A stretch of DNA of 64,000 nucleotides. Source: Naematelia aurantialba (Eukaryota; Basidiomycota; Tremellomycetes; Tremellales; Naemateliaceae). The position numbers were made by a program, and so were the translations under genes. The notes below the pieces were generated by a model, which saw nothing but the letters and a program-made list of their open reading frames with translations, searched no databases and was not told the origin of the DNA. This document shows positions 1-11,943 of this stretch, piece by piece (the stretch's first letter is position 1; each line of letters opens with the position of its first letter). The stretch spans positions 248,001 to 312,000 of the forward strand of contig JAKFAO010000001.1 in the NCBI GenBank assembly GCA_021527695.1, given 5' to 3'.

Positions 1-19
1 TTCTCCAGCGGCCGAGATG

Positions 20-135
20 TCCAGCGTTCAGCGTCCGGCGTCCAGCGTCACAGTCCAGCTTCCAGAGTCAGCGTCCGGCGTCCCAGTCCTGCGTCCCAGT
101 CCGGCGTCCCAGTCCAACGTCCGCGTCTCAGCGAT
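20..135. repeat. Minisatellite at left edge
   Basis: Imperfect tandem units of about 10-18 nt built on GTCCGGCGTC and CCCAGTCC run through this stretch, downstream of the minus-strand regulator gene. Open frames across it on both strands are simple products of the repeat. The rest of positions 1-483 shows no gene that I can support. Confidence 0.7.
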
Positions 136-483
136 CCAACTACCCGTGCTATCCCGGCCCAACAAGCCCTCTAAGCTGCCTTCTAACGCTCGTCGCTCGT
201 CGCTCTGCCGCGCAAACAATGTTGCAGACAAAGAACCGTTGTGCGATCAAAAGCTCAACATTGGGCAGACGCCAAATTCTGTCCCAGTGGTCACCCTCCA
301 CCTCGATGTCTCGTAACAAGGACTCTATCATCTCGAATATATTACAAACATTAAACGCATCGCTGCACCCATCACAGACCATCACAGCGTGCAGCACCTA
401 TCCAAGCCCCTCGCCGCGCCTAGCAGAATCACCCAGCCACTCGGCCCACCTCGCACCAACACCGCTCGCACGGTCGTGCCCGA

Positions 484-2924
484 TCAAACCAGCAAATGGT
501 CGTGCTCCCCCTCTCCATCTCCATTCACATTCCCCTGCTCGTCCACATACCCGCTCGGCCCATGCCCGTGATCCACATGATACGCGACACTCTGCGCGCC
601 CGCCAACGACTCGGAGATATGCTGCAGCGCCGGATCGATGCTTCCAAATGCCGACTCGTCCAAATGTTCCAACTCGCGCAACGCATGCACGTCGCTCTCT
701 GTCAACTCGTCCCCTTCAGCTTCCAGTTTCGCCCTCTTGTCCCCTTCGATCCCGCCCTCGGACCTGCGCTTACGTCCTCTCTTGAAGCCCGACTCGTCAA
801 TTTCCGCCAGCGTGCTCGGTCCAGCTTCGTTGCCAAACGACTCCATGGCCAACGAGGCATTGATCGCCAGTCCCACATCCATGTCTCCTAAACCATCTGT
901 CGGATTCGCCGAATTCTGGTTGACCAGACCAGCAGCTTCCGCTTCTCTTGCCGCTCGCTCGCGCATCTCTTTCGTGCGCTTTCCTGGACCCCGTCGCCGC
1001 ACGGTATCGTCGTAGGAGCATGTCTCGCCGCGCCGAGCACAGTTTTCACATTCGGGACGCACTCCATCACACCTGGGCAGTATGTCAGCTGTGACTAGGA
1101 CGGTACAAGACTCAACGCACTTGAGCTTGCGACGCCGGCAAAAGTGGCATGCCAGTGACAGCTTCTTCGGGCGAGGCTGGTTGGGATCCTGCTCGTCGTT
1201 CCCCCGACCATCTCCGCTTCCATGGCCGCCGCTGTCTCCAAAATTCAGCGTCATCCCATTCGATCCGCCATCCGCACTGCCGCCGTTACTATCGTTTCCA
1301 GATCCGCCCGCTGCACCCTGATGGTATTCGTGGCCACCCGATCCATTCCCATTTCCGTTGGCTTCGGTAGCGGTCGTGATGTAGACCGGTCTCGACGGCA
1401 ACTGAATCTGACCGTTCATTGTCGCATAAGGCATTCGGCCACAGCTATGTGGCGACGTCGACGAGATATGGCGGATCCTACTCGAGCTTGACGATGCTGG
1501 GGAAAGGGTGGTGTCTCGTGCTCGAGACTCGGGGCTAAAGTCTCCTCCGTTCTTCAGATTCAGCGAAGAGTACGACGGTGGCAAGCGCAGGCTGTCCATC
1601 CCCGTCTCAAACAAGCGCGAGGACGCCTGACGAGGAGTGACAGGGCCGGGCAACGGCGTCATCGAGCTATTCGCAGGAGTCAGAGGGGGAACATCCTCTG
1701 TTGGGGGGCAAGGTGCCACGACCTGATCGGGCTGCGGCATCTGGCTTTGAGTGTGACCCCAGACAAATGGGTACGCAGATTGGTATGGACCGAAAGTCGG
1801 CTGTCCAGACGCGGGCGGTCGTCCTGACAATTCAGCTCCAACTTGAACAGTAATTGACGAGCAAACTCACCATGTGCTGGAGGCATATCCTGCTGCCTAT
1901 AATCCCAGGCGTTGATTGGTACTGGAGGCGAATCCTGAACCTCCTCTACCTTGACGATGACTTCGCCAAACTTGGCTTCCGCCGTCCGCTGATAGGAAAT
2001 TGGACCCTGATTGGGAGGTTCATCTATCGATTGCCACACTCCTGTATTGGCCGATGGACCCGGATAAGTCTGCGCATCGAACGCCGTAGTTTCCTGCATG
2101 CACGCCTGACTCGTAGCGAACATGCTCGCAATACGCATGGCTACCAGCGCGCGGATGTCAGGTGTCGATGCGCCGTCCATTACTGGTTGCGGAAGGGATG
2201 CTGCCACATGGGAAGCCTGGTCGAAGGTCGGAGGCAAGTGCGGAATAGCAGTCATCTCATCGCGAGCATTCGGCGAGGAGTGCGATGTATGTCTGATCTG
2301 GCTTGGGCCTGATTCGGCAGGGTCGATTGGAGCAAAGGCATCTGGTTGAGCAGGCTTTCCACTGTGAATAGGTTGGGCATGCTGGTAGAGCGGGGCGACG
2401 AAGGAGCGATTGAAGACAGTATTAGTCGCTGAGAGCCGTTTACATGTTTCGTCAAGAGGCACGATCGGAGAGACAGCAGATGCAGTAGGCGCTGGCGAGG
2501 CCCTGCGCGATTCGGCCGCTAGTTTGGCCTGGAGGAGTTGCTGGAATCGAGCAGAACCCCTGGCTGGGATTGGCGAATTTGGAGATACAACGTGAACCAT
2601 GTGAGCGGTGGCGAGGTTGGTATCCAATGCCCAGGGTACTATCCATGATCAGCCGACACACCAACGAGACAGGGAGGCCATACGAGTAGAGTGCATGGGC
2701 AAGGATGTCGCCGCCATGTTCGAAGACATCTGCTTGTCTGCCGACATCGGATCTCCCGAAATGGACGTGCTCTGCGCCTTTACGTCTCGTCTTGCCCTGG
2801 CCTTGAGCAGTTTCTCAAAGTAGGTTTCTTCAAACTCTGCAGCCAAGACACTGGCACCGCCGTTCTCGATGGTGGATGGCAACCAAGTATTGGTTGCTAC
2901 TGGCTTGGGATGCAGGAACTGCAT
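484..2924 (-). CDS. Zn2Cys6 fungal transcription factor
   Basis: A nuclear DNA-binding regulator with a zinc binuclear cluster. The cluster reads ACHFCRRRKLKC then DGVRPECENCARRGETC, spacing C-x2-C-x6-C-x6-C-x2-C-x6-C, followed by a basic linker RRRGPGKR. It lies in the middle to C-terminal half; the flanks are Ser/Pro/Gly/Asn-rich and look disordered, and no fungal_trans domain is evident. I read three introns: 2639-2683 (45 nt), 1824-1870 (47 nt) and 1073-1120 (48 nt). Each restores the frame, for example ...PMHST/LPWALDTN... and ...PPAHG/RPPASG.... The 1073-1120 intron falls just before the third cluster cysteine's codon is completed and is in frame without a stop. The start at MQFLHPKP (2924) is the first Met of the 5' exon; an additional upstream exon is possible. 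The target genes cannot be told. Confidence 0.82.
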
Positions 2925-3606
2925 TCTCCGTCGAGAAGACGGGTGTGACAGTCGATACCTCGACCTGTCTGTCTTTGTAAGTGTAAGCTTCCATCCTACG
3001 GGACGCTATGGCACAGTCGCAACCCAGGAATACGGGAATTTCAGGCACAGGCCAAGGAGAACGACACGCGACGCATGTTGACACCATGTGTTCTTTGGGA
3101 GGACAACATTGGGAACGGGTTGTGTTGTGCAGTTACGGACGATGAGGGTACGGCATGACAGTTATGGATGTTGTCCTATATTTCTCGAGGCCAATCCCTC
3201 CGTCGACACTTCAGGACATGAAGAGAGAGGAACGACGGCGCAATGGGACGTGGTGGGTTACTCACGCGCTGTTTGCTGCTCGACTGGCGCCAACACCAAG
3301 CGGCCCCGAGAGGCGTACGCCCACTTGGTGTGAGTTTCTGACGCGTCCGAGGATGCTGCTCCTTGTTGTTGAGGATGACCCCCGACGGGACTGGTTTGCA
3401 GTGGGACTGGGCTATGGACGGGAGCAGGTGAGGTATGGTGAAAAGGTTCCGTAGAAGGGGGGGAAGGAGGGGGAAATGGAATCAAATGGAGAGGGCCAAG
3501 GACTTGGCGGCGACTAACAAGGTTATAATACCGAAATGCCGAGCATGTGGCACTCCCTTATACGAGGACCCGACCACTCTTAGAGGTGAGAGGCAGCAAC
3601 TGACAC
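2925..3606. promoter_or_regulatory. Divergent intergenic region
   Basis: About 680 bp separates the minus-strand Zn2Cys6 gene from the plus-strand gene starting at 3607. Small frames here (for example around 3155-3454) have no recognisable family and no convincing splice context, so I leave it as a shared upstream region. No specific regulatory motif is claimed. Confidence 0.4.
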
Positions 3607-4692
3607 ATGTCGACGAGTGACAGCCGTTCCTCAGCGGCGTCACACAGGTCTATTGCTCTCAAGAGCCATGCACATCAGGCTGTATATCTGAGCCGCCTGA
3701 AGCAGTGTGGGCTACGATGGCCTTTACTTCATGAGAGGTCTACCGCGGTTGCCTCACCAGGGGAGACGCTCGACCTTTCAACAATTCGTTTGCGAGTGTC
3801 CGAGGCAATGCCAGACTGGGCACAGAAGCTGAGAGACGTCGCAAAGGTACGTGAACTTCAGGCTGGTCTCGCATAGAGAGTGCTTGCCCATGTTACTCCA
3901 GCTGTCTTCGCCGCCCATGCTGTCTACGCTGTTCGAGGTGATACACGAATTTGACGAGCTCGACGTTTCCCTGCAACCTGAGAAAGCCTGGGTAAAGCCT
4001 ACACTGAGGATTTTTGAGGCCATATGGAGTGATCCCCGGTTCAAGGTCTCGGAGTGGGTCCATGTAGTCCTCTTTCGCTGGTATCTCGCTGAGGCTCCTC
4101 CGATTCACCTTGCCATTGAACAACGCCTTGAACGTCCTTGACTCGTTCACATACGATCCCCTTGCACCATGCCTACTCCCAAACCACCCCCGCACCACCA
4201 AAGCATCTCGTGTGGAACAAGCGATGAAGTGCTTTCGGCGTTACATTGGACGTCAGGAGCTGTCTGGAGGCTGATGGTCATGACGGCCGAGTTCGCCAGA
4301 GCGGACGAGATGGCAACGCCCCGAGGTATCAGCTCGGATGTGCGCGATCAGATCTTAATCCGCAAACATTTGTGAGCTGGATGACATTCTTCGTATGCAA
4401 TCAAACCTCGACTGAATCATACCTAGGGAGTCACCACTCTATGGACCGGCGATCTGCTAGATCCGCAGTCGTTATTTGACCTGGCAGTCATCTTGCAAGA
4501 TATTCGCGATCAACAGATGGAGCGTCATGAGCTCATCGGTAACTGGCTATACTGCCTGCGTGATCAGGACACACAGCAGAAGCCAGCAAAAGACAGACGC
4601 TGAAAACCTATCGCTACTGGTTCCGAAAGCGGTGGCACGGCTGCCAAGAAATCACGGCACGAGAAAGGTTCGACCATACCTTCAGACGGTGA
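3607..4692 (+). CDS. Unrecognised multi-exon protein
   Basis: I do not recognise the family. The start at 3607 (MSTSDSRSS) opens a frame that splices cleanly through at least five introns. The junctions are RDVAK/LSSPP after 3846; 4054-4093 giving KVSE/LLRFT; about 4210-4256 giving TKAS/RAVWR; GTGAGC...CTAG near 4372-4426 giving RKH/LGVTT; and one beginning at 4539. The result is a globular-looking, helix-rich protein of about 300 residues (segments such as LFEVIHEFDELDV and LFDLAVILQDIRDQQ). After residue HELI several acceptors are possible, giving ends at 4692, 4766 or 4848 or an even longer frame, so the 3' end is a guess. No zinc finger, homeodomain or membrane segment is visible. Confidence 0.5.
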
Positions 4693-5677
4693 TCGAGGTG
4701 TCTCAGACTCCGGCTTCGAGACCGTCAGCGCTACCTTTGCCAATACGCTGCACGGGCAACGACTAGACCTTGTCTCTATCCGAAAGATATGGCGGCTTTG
4801 CGATTCAACTTCTACCGTAGCGGATTGGCTATCGGAGCAAGACAGTAGCTCGTTGGCAGATCGGGGGCAGCACGATGAGCCCCGTTCGAGCGTCTCCAGA
4901 CAGATACGGGCCATGTCTCATCTTCAACAGAACCAGCGCAAAGAAGCTCACAACACTTGTCAGGGCGAGATCACGCGCCGACTCCCTAGCATTCCCCATA
5001 AATTGAAGACATGTACCACAGCAGTGCCGTGCACCGCGTGCAGATTGAGTACCCAGAGCGCAGACTTGCCGAGTAAAAACAAAGAGAGACTGGCACAGTG
5101 TAGCTTGGCAGCGGCGTCGTCCAGAGAGTATCCTGCCGGAACAAGCTTCTTGGCGGGAACACTCAAGGCACGCCGATCGCACTCGCCCGATGTCTCGGAA
5201 CATGGGGTCGAGCACGCTTGTCTCCATTCTCGTTGCTTTCACTGCAGTTGCCTGGGTTGGGTATCGAAGCAATCGTCCTACTACCTCCGTCTATACTATA
5301 GGAACGCTTATTATCGATTGCCGCTACATTCAATACATAGGAAAGAGGGGAAAGCGGTGTGCAACTTTGGTGGCCTCGCAACTTTGAAGGTGGCCTCGTC
5401 GCCCTGTCATGACCTCTTCTCGCAGACACATAGTCCATTGACCGGCTGATAAGATGCGGAACTGCCGCTTTGCCCTCATGTATGTCTCTGTGGCAGCCTT
5501 GTCTGCGCATCAAGGCATCAAGGGACATCACTGCCTAGTCAATACCTCGGCGCATCCTGTTCCGCTGACTTTCATCCCTATGCTGTATATATCTATTTTC
5601 CACTGACTGTTACGCTCTTTCTTCATATATCTCAAGCACGCCCACATACCCGCTACAGAGTGCAGAGGTGGCCCGGT
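4693..5677. other. Intergenic, possible 3' end of upstream gene
   Basis: Frames stay open on the plus strand to about 5450 but show no domain and no clear splice logic. Part of 4693-5100 may be the last exon of the gene starting at 3607. The remainder shows no RNA gene and no mobile element that I can see. Confidence 0.35.
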
Positions 5678-8228
5678 ATGGCATTCAAGAAATCGCCCTC
5701 TCCGAACTTTCACCTCTCCCTCCCCGGGCCGCCGTCATACACCTCACCGCAGTCGATGTCGCCGGATCCCAATGTTAATTCGGGTCGCCCGTTATCCACA
5801 TCGCCACAAGGCTACTTTGCCCCTCTGCAGAACAGGAAGGGCTACTTCCCTCGACAGACCAAGCAGGGCTACTTGTACTTGTCCGCTCCGCCGACCAGGC
5901 AGGTGTCCCGCGACGAGGCGTTGAAGACGGCCAAAGCCGTCGACGAGGTCCTGGTAGCGTGGAGAGAGTACAGAGAGACAGCAGCTGCGTGGGCCAGGGC
6001 GGGGCGGAAATTGGCGGCTGCGCTCGAACGGCTCGTCGCTGGGCTGGACAGGACGGACCTGCCTGGTGAGTCGACGTCTACCAATCTGGCACATCAACGG
6101 GCATCGAGCCCAGATTGGGTGCATACTGTAAAGCGAGGTTTGGATTCCATGGTGGAATCACCACTGTCGTGATACGATCGTTGCCAGCTCTGCTCCAGCT
6201 CTATACTTGCTACTTTTGAGCGACTCATCCCCGTAGCCCAGACACTACGGCCAACCGCGGCGATGCTCGGGTCGCTGAGCGAGCAGACCACAGCGTTTTC
6301 GAAGAACGTCGATAAAGCCTACGACGAGGCGCACGCCAGCTCGTCAAAGTACACCACTCTCCTCGCCGTGCGTGGCTTCCTGATCGTACTCGTACACTCC
6401 TGAACCTGCTTCACATCTCGTGAACCTCCCTCCCCTCGTATTGTTAACCCCCCTCCCCTGGTGTCGTTCACCCCCCCTCCCGCATATCGTGAACCTCCCT
6501 ATCCGTATCTCGGATTCCCAACCCGCATCTCATGAACGTTCCTCCCCCGTGCCTTGTGAACGGCACAACTCACACTCCCGAACATCTCGTCTCGCCGGGG
6601 ACACGTCAATGTACACAGCCCGGTGCTGACGGACTCGCTTTCAGAAAGAGAGCAAAAGTCACGTCGCGTACCTCGGGGCGATATCCAAGAAACACGAGCA
6701 GGCGGGAAAGGCGTACCGAAAAGCATCACGAAATCTGTCTGATACCTCTGACGCCCATTCTGGGTTTTCGAAGCTGACAGAGACGCTGGGCGAGGACATC
6801 TCGCGGGCCAATGCGTAGGTGTCTGTCCTTCTCTTCCCTCTCTCCCTTCCCTCTCCCTTCTGTCTCCCCCCCTTCCTCCTTCCTGTTTCCCTTTCTGTCG
6901 CTCCTGCCCTCCCAGGCCGTCCTGAGGACGCAGCCGAAAGGACAACAACGGACTGATGTCCCAGAGACCATGCCTCTTGGGTGGGAGATCAGCAAGCGAT
7001 GGTGCTGCTTAAGATCGCTGGTTCGGCTGGCAGTCTGGCGGGAGACCTCCTCTCCTTCTTCTCCGCCGGGATGAGACAGTCGGGCACGTCGTACCGGGAT
7101 ATAGAATACTGTGAGCGCCGTTCCAACCAGTTCCAACCTCAAGAGAGGAATAATTCGTCACTGGCGGCACTGACGATGATGTGCTGGATAGTCCGGGTGT
7201 TAGCGGACATACAGTGGCAGGGGTCTCTACCCTCGGAAGCGGTCGCTGAGGACCAAGAGAAGAGAAGAGAGGCGCTGAGGCTCGTCAAAGCGGCCGTAGC
7301 TGTCGGGGAGATCGATATGATAGGTCAGCAAGTATGGCAGGGATTGACAGGCACTGCCATGGAGATTCCTCAAACCCGGTCTGCGGAGGGACAGGGACGA
7401 CATGACCAGACAGAAGCGTCAGCAGCTCAAATCGGGACAGTGCTAGGGCCGAGTGATGGGGGGACTGATCGGGTGCCCGTGAGGGAGGATGTGGCGCCTG
7501 TCACCTCTCGTTCCCCGATGACACCAACTGCACTGGGTGGCGATTCCCTGATCCCCCAAGCCAAAGCATCGCGTTGGGCGCCGGACAACAGGCTCGAAAA
7601 CGGTCCGGCCTCGGACGCCAAACTCGTCACTGGGTCTCCTAGACCACTCCCGATTCCCCGATTCTCGTCGCGCTTGTCACTACCGGGATTGGAGAGGAGT
7701 GTTTCGCAGATCGCCGCAGAGCTGGAAGCGCGGGCTGAACGAGAGAGACAGGGTGTCTCGAACAATCACAAGTCGCACAGGGGTACTGTGAAGGGATGCG
7801 CGCTGTGTGCCACTAGGTAGGCTGTTTGCGCTCCGCATTCCATCCTCTCTCTACCTCGTGAGAAAGCTTCCTGTCAGCCGGACTGACGCCAACAGTATAC
7901 CAGTACCTGTACGCCCGTTCTCTGATAACCCCGAGCAGATGAGGCGCGTGACCATGCCGCCGACATACCAATCACAACAATCTCGACCCGCCAGCATCAA
8001 CTCGACGGACGGCGCTTCTCATCTAGCATATCATCCGCCGGTAGTTCCCCTGCTCGTCAAAATTGGAGGGACGGCGAAAGTCGAGCGCCGTCGAGAGACT
8101 GGAATGGCCAGCTTCGACGATCGAGTCACCAGAGTCTCGTGTCTGTATCTGCGCCAAGAGGGGAAGTTATGGTTGGACCCAGGGCAGCGAGGCAGGATAT
8201 CTCCGGCCAGAAAGGGCAGGGCGACTAA
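5678..8228 (+). CDS. IVY1-like BAR/IMD phospholipid-binding protein
   Basis: A probable peripheral membrane protein with a long helical lipid-binding domain followed by a Ser-rich tail. The N-terminus (MAFKKSPSPNFHLS) is disordered. Then comes a run of amphipathic helices: AVDEVLVAWREYRETAAAWARA, LATFERLIPVAQTLRP, KNVDKAYDEAHASSSKY, KSHVAYLGAISKKHEQAGKA and KAAVAVGEIDMIG. Their order resembles fungal Ivy1, a vacuolar lipid-binding protein. Introns include one of about 270 nt (6370-6643) carrying a minisatellite, 6817 onward, 7111-7189, and 7783-7938 with a CTGATAAC branch point. The last joins ...KSHR to DEARDHAADIP and ends at TAA 8226-8228. The fold class is more secure than the IVY1 assignment; another IMD/BAR family is the alternative. 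Confidence 0.55.
6420..6600. repeat. Intronic minisatellite
   Basis: About seven diverged units of roughly 20-30 nt with the core CGTGAACCTCCCTCCCC (variants GTTAACCCCCCTCCCC and CATGAACGTTCCTCCCCC). They lie wholly inside the 6370-6643 intron of the IVY1-like gene and account for its unusual length. Confidence 0.7.
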
Positions 8229-8963
8229 TGGACTAATCGTACATTCTGTGGTTGATATACATTCTATAGAGGATTTGGGATGCCGCTTGATATTGAGGTT
8301 TCGCTTCATGAGGATTTCGGCGTACTGCATCACCCAAAAGACCCCGGCATGCACGTCTTCCCTTCCTCACCCAATGCGGGAACCACGAAGTACACACGAT
8401 AGAGATCGTTCGTGACGTCGGACGAGATATTCGCCACTCATGCCAGCTGGGCGCGGGCGACGGCGAGCACAGACTGCTGTGCCTCCTGCTTCGTAGCCTG
8501 TTCCAAGCTCTCCATATCTCTGAACCAAGAAGCCGGTATGTGCGTAGCTCTGTCACATTGCAGCAGCCGCCTATGATTGCAGCTGAGCCTAAGAGGGAAG
8601 ACCCAGCTCGCGTTCACTCAAGCCGCCATTCCCGCGCGCACCTCCACTTGTTGCTCGCGATCAGCGATGTCCATCTCGCATAACGTTCAACAACTCGATC
8701 CCTCGTGCTCCCACCTCCCCTCTGTGAGGACTGCCATTCGGCCTCGAACGCACCACCACGGCTCTGTATCTCCCATCGTCCATCGCCCATCGTCCATCGA
8801 CCATCGCCCATCGCCCATCGCCCAGAAACACTGGCCACACACCGACTGATCGCGTCGCCCTCGAGTGTCGCGTCGAATGACCGCGTATAGCCCGTGCTGA
8901 CCCATACCTGGCGCTACCAAAGTGCCGCGCCATCGCGTCTCCCGCCTGGCCTTGGCGGGCGGC
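8229..8963. other. Intergenic region
   Basis: It separates two plus-strand genes. Apart from the heptamer array at 8773-8824, I see no gene here; open frames are short and without splice support. Confidence 0.5.
8773..8824. repeat. Heptanucleotide tandem repeat CCATCGN
   Basis: Seven consecutive copies of CCATCG plus one variable base, immediately upstream of the exonuclease gene. Open frames on both strands here reflect the repeat, not a protein. Confidence 0.9.
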
Positions 8964-11894
8964 ATGTCCTCTGCGCACCCGCCGTTGCCTCCGCATGCCC
9001 TCGTCGGCTCGTTCCGCTTCGCGACCACTCGCGACCCAGCACCTGTCCCCCCCGCTGTGCCCGTATCCGCGTCGGTGAGCGCCGTGCCCCCGGGCATGGA
9101 TGTACCTCGAGAGCTAGATGCCGGGGTGGGCAAGTGGGAGGGACGGGCCATGTTTGTTTCTTCTCGGCCTGCGCGGGCAGGGACGTCGGGAAGGGTGCCA
9201 GGGACGGGGACGGGGACGGGGACCGGCACGTCGAGGTCACCTATTCGCGTATCGCCCAGTCCGTCGCCATCATCGTCGCATTTCTCACCATCAGCACCGA
9301 CAATCGCGTCAACGTCGTCGACATCGTGGATGGCGCCGTCAGTTGCTGCTCCCGTATCCGCAGCACAGGGCGCAGAGCCGACGGCAATGGCGACGCTGAC
9401 TCGTCCGAGGGGGGTCCCGGCGTACTCGTCGCCGCGTAGCAGGACGGCCTATACCCCGCCCCGAGCGCTTCCTCCCGATGCCAGACCGGGACAGTCTCCC
9501 AGCTCAAGCACCAGCACCGACGCCGCTTCCGCCGCTGCCACCGCTAGCTATAGAGACAGTACCGGCGGATTGACCAATTCCACCAGCAAAACAAGACGCA
9601 TGCATCCGTTCTTCTCCCGCTCTCGCTCAGCACCTATACCGCCCCCGGTAGCAGCGCGACCGCGTCTTGTCGCCCACTATTCCTCGACCAGCGACTCCAC
9701 AGCCACACAGACGACGCTCAGCCAGGGCACGCAGGCGACGCACTCGTCGTTGGAGGCGGGACCCGTCGACAGCGCTCCGGCTCCTGGCCCAGGGGAGATC
9801 GCCGAGTTGGCGGAGTTGATTTGGGCAGTGGATATCTCTCGTGATCGCTGGCGTGGACGCGAGCCTCTAAAGTCACGCCCTACTGTCCCTTCTAAGTCGG
9901 CCGCGGCCGCGACGAGCGGGACAAAGGGAAAGACGACGACGAAGACGACGAAGACGAAGACAACGAAGCCGAAGCCGTCTGCCCAAACTTCGCGCTCGAC
10001 GTCCCAGAATGACCGCGCTCCCAAATCCACGACCCCCACCATCCCCATCGCCCTACCGACCTTCTCCTATCAGAGCTACCCCGAGGCGGGCTCGGTCCCG
10101 CGCATAGCATACACCGCGTCGACGGACGAAGCCAACGACCTGCTCTCGTGCTTGCGAGGCCCAGTGCTGGGGTTCGATATTGAGTGGCCGATCCGGTGGA
10201 CGCGAGAGACTGGTAAAGGCGGCGTGGCCCAGGGGCGGACTGCGCTCTTGCAGTTTTGCGATGAGAGGCTGGTAGTCCTCATACACCTGCCCGGAATGAA
10301 GGGTGCGTTAGACGTTCCGACACCCCTTCCTGCCCCTCTGTGCTGCATCTCTACGTGCGAGTGACATCAACGTCTCGAAACACTTGTCCTCCTGCCCCAA
10401 CCCCATCCCTTTCGAGGTCGGAGTCCTTGACATTCACCCTTCCCATACCTCGTTGGCTGCGTCTGAACTGGACGATATGCGAGCCTGAGTCCAGTCCGAA
10501 TCCAGTGCACGTCCGCTGACGTGCTGCGCAGATCTGCCCCAACAGGCAGTCGACCTCCTCGCCGACCCGCGAACGTACAAAACCGGCGTAGCGATCCGAA
10601 ACGACGCGCTCAAGCTCGTGCGCGATTTCGGCGCCCAGTTCCCATCGGGTATCTCGGGCCTGCTCGATCTCTCGCACCTCGCCCGCAGGGTGGATCCCAT
10701 CGGCACAGGCCCGGGCGCGCGCACCATCAGTCTCGTGCACCTCGGCAGGGCGTATCTGGGGCGCGAGATTGCAAAGGACGTCAAGGTGCGCACGGGGAAC
10801 TGGAGTAATGCTCTCACTGAAGAGGCTGTGGCCTGTGAGTTGGCGTCGTTTGGCTCGATTTTCTCTCTCCACTTAACTTTTCACTCTTCACCCTTCGCTC
10901 TCCATCCCAATCTCAGTCTCCACGGTGCACTGTCCGTCTGTGTCTTCCAAGTCCCAGTTCCACGCATCCTAGTCAGAGCTGGAAGAGGCCGCCGGTAGAG
11001 ATGTGAAAAATCGCCGGAGCTGAGCTCGCAAGACGCCACCAACGACGTCTGGTCCTCCTTGTACATCTACAAAGCCCTCGTGAGCCTCGCCGAAGAGCGG
11101 TCCATCCCCATCGACCTCGAACACCAAAGTCTCACCGCTGGCGCTGGGATCGAGAGCGACCGCGTTCGCCCCAGAGTCGCAGCACGACTCGTCCCTCTCA
11201 GCGCGGAGGACCTCGCTCAGCCTGTAGAGGCGGTGGCTCCGGTAGGGCCGGTAGGGCCGGCGCCGAGACCCGCAGAGCTGCGGGCGTTGAACCAGTTTGC
11301 GGCGGGGATGACGGCGGTCGATATTGCCGCTCAAGGCGGGATCAAAGAATCGACTGTGCAGTGAGTATCATTATCGTGCGGATACGAGGCAGAGTCACGG
11401 ACGGAGATGGAGACGCAGACAGAGAAGGAGACAAAACTGTAGACAGGAGGAGGACGAGAAGAGGCATCAGCAGGGACCACAGGGCCAAGCCATGACAGAG
11501 GAGACAGCCAAAATTGGAGCTAGAGCTAGAGCTAGAGCTAGAGCTAGAGCTAGTGCTAGAGCTGGAACTTCGACGGGGCATGGAGCAGAGACAGAGACGA
11601 GACTCTAACAAGGAAGACGAGGCGGCGCTGACGTCGCTCAGGAGTTACATCTTCAGAGCCCTCAGTCTGCTTCCAGACGACGCGCTGACGATTGACGAGA
11701 AGCGAAGACTCCTCGACGAGGTGGCGCCCGATCAGTATGTGGTCAAAATGTACCGCAAGGTGTACAGGAGGATTCAGAAGGAGGTAGGAGAGCCAACCAG
11801 TGATTCCGAGGAAGCAGAGGAGACGGAGCATGACGCGAGGCAGAGCGAGCCAGTCTCGCTCTCCCAGCCCCCGTCGCCGTCCCCGTCGCCATGA
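8964..11894 (+). CDS. 3'-5' exonuclease with C-terminal HTH_40 module
   Basis: A DEDD-type 3'-5' exonuclease of the RNase D/WRN exonuclease class. A Ser/Pro/Thr-rich N-terminus of about 380 residues precedes the domain. Exo I is VLGFDIEW (Asp and Glu of the metal site), with TALLQFCD following. Exo II lies in GVAIRNDALKLVRDFG, and Exo III in LTEEAVA...SQDATNDVWSSLYIYKAL. C-terminal to it is a helix-turn-helix of the kind found at RecQ C-termini: LNQFAAGMTAVDIAAQGGIKESTVQSYIFRAL. That motif only forms after splicing the 11361-11640 intron (CA/G AGT). No helicase domain is present. The first in-frame ATG (8964, MSSAHPPL) is used. The intron joining Exo II to Exo III (about 10834-11030) has an unresolved acceptor. 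Likely role: nuclear DNA or RNA end processing. Confidence 0.75.
11516..11561. repeat. Hexanucleotide microsatellite (GAGCTA)n
   Basis: About seven copies of AGCTAG/GAGCTA lie inside the 11361-11640 intron of the exonuclease gene. The frame reading (EL)n across it is not coding once the intron is removed. Confidence 0.9.
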
Positions 11895-11943
11895 AACATG
11901 GCATATGCATAGCACTGCCGTACTTTGTCTAGTAGAGTGCTGT

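Noticed and set aside
3435..3606. Upstream exon with a CRACG motif joined to the 3607 gene
   Set aside because: It can be spliced in frame, but a CTAAC branch-like site precedes the region and the Met at 3607 gives a more natural protein start. It remains a weak alternative.
4590..4700. Homeodomain-like WFRKRW segment, suggesting a mating-type HD gene
   Set aside because: No NPYP helix or WF-x-N recognition helix in any spliced frame, and the segment sits where splicing is ambiguous.
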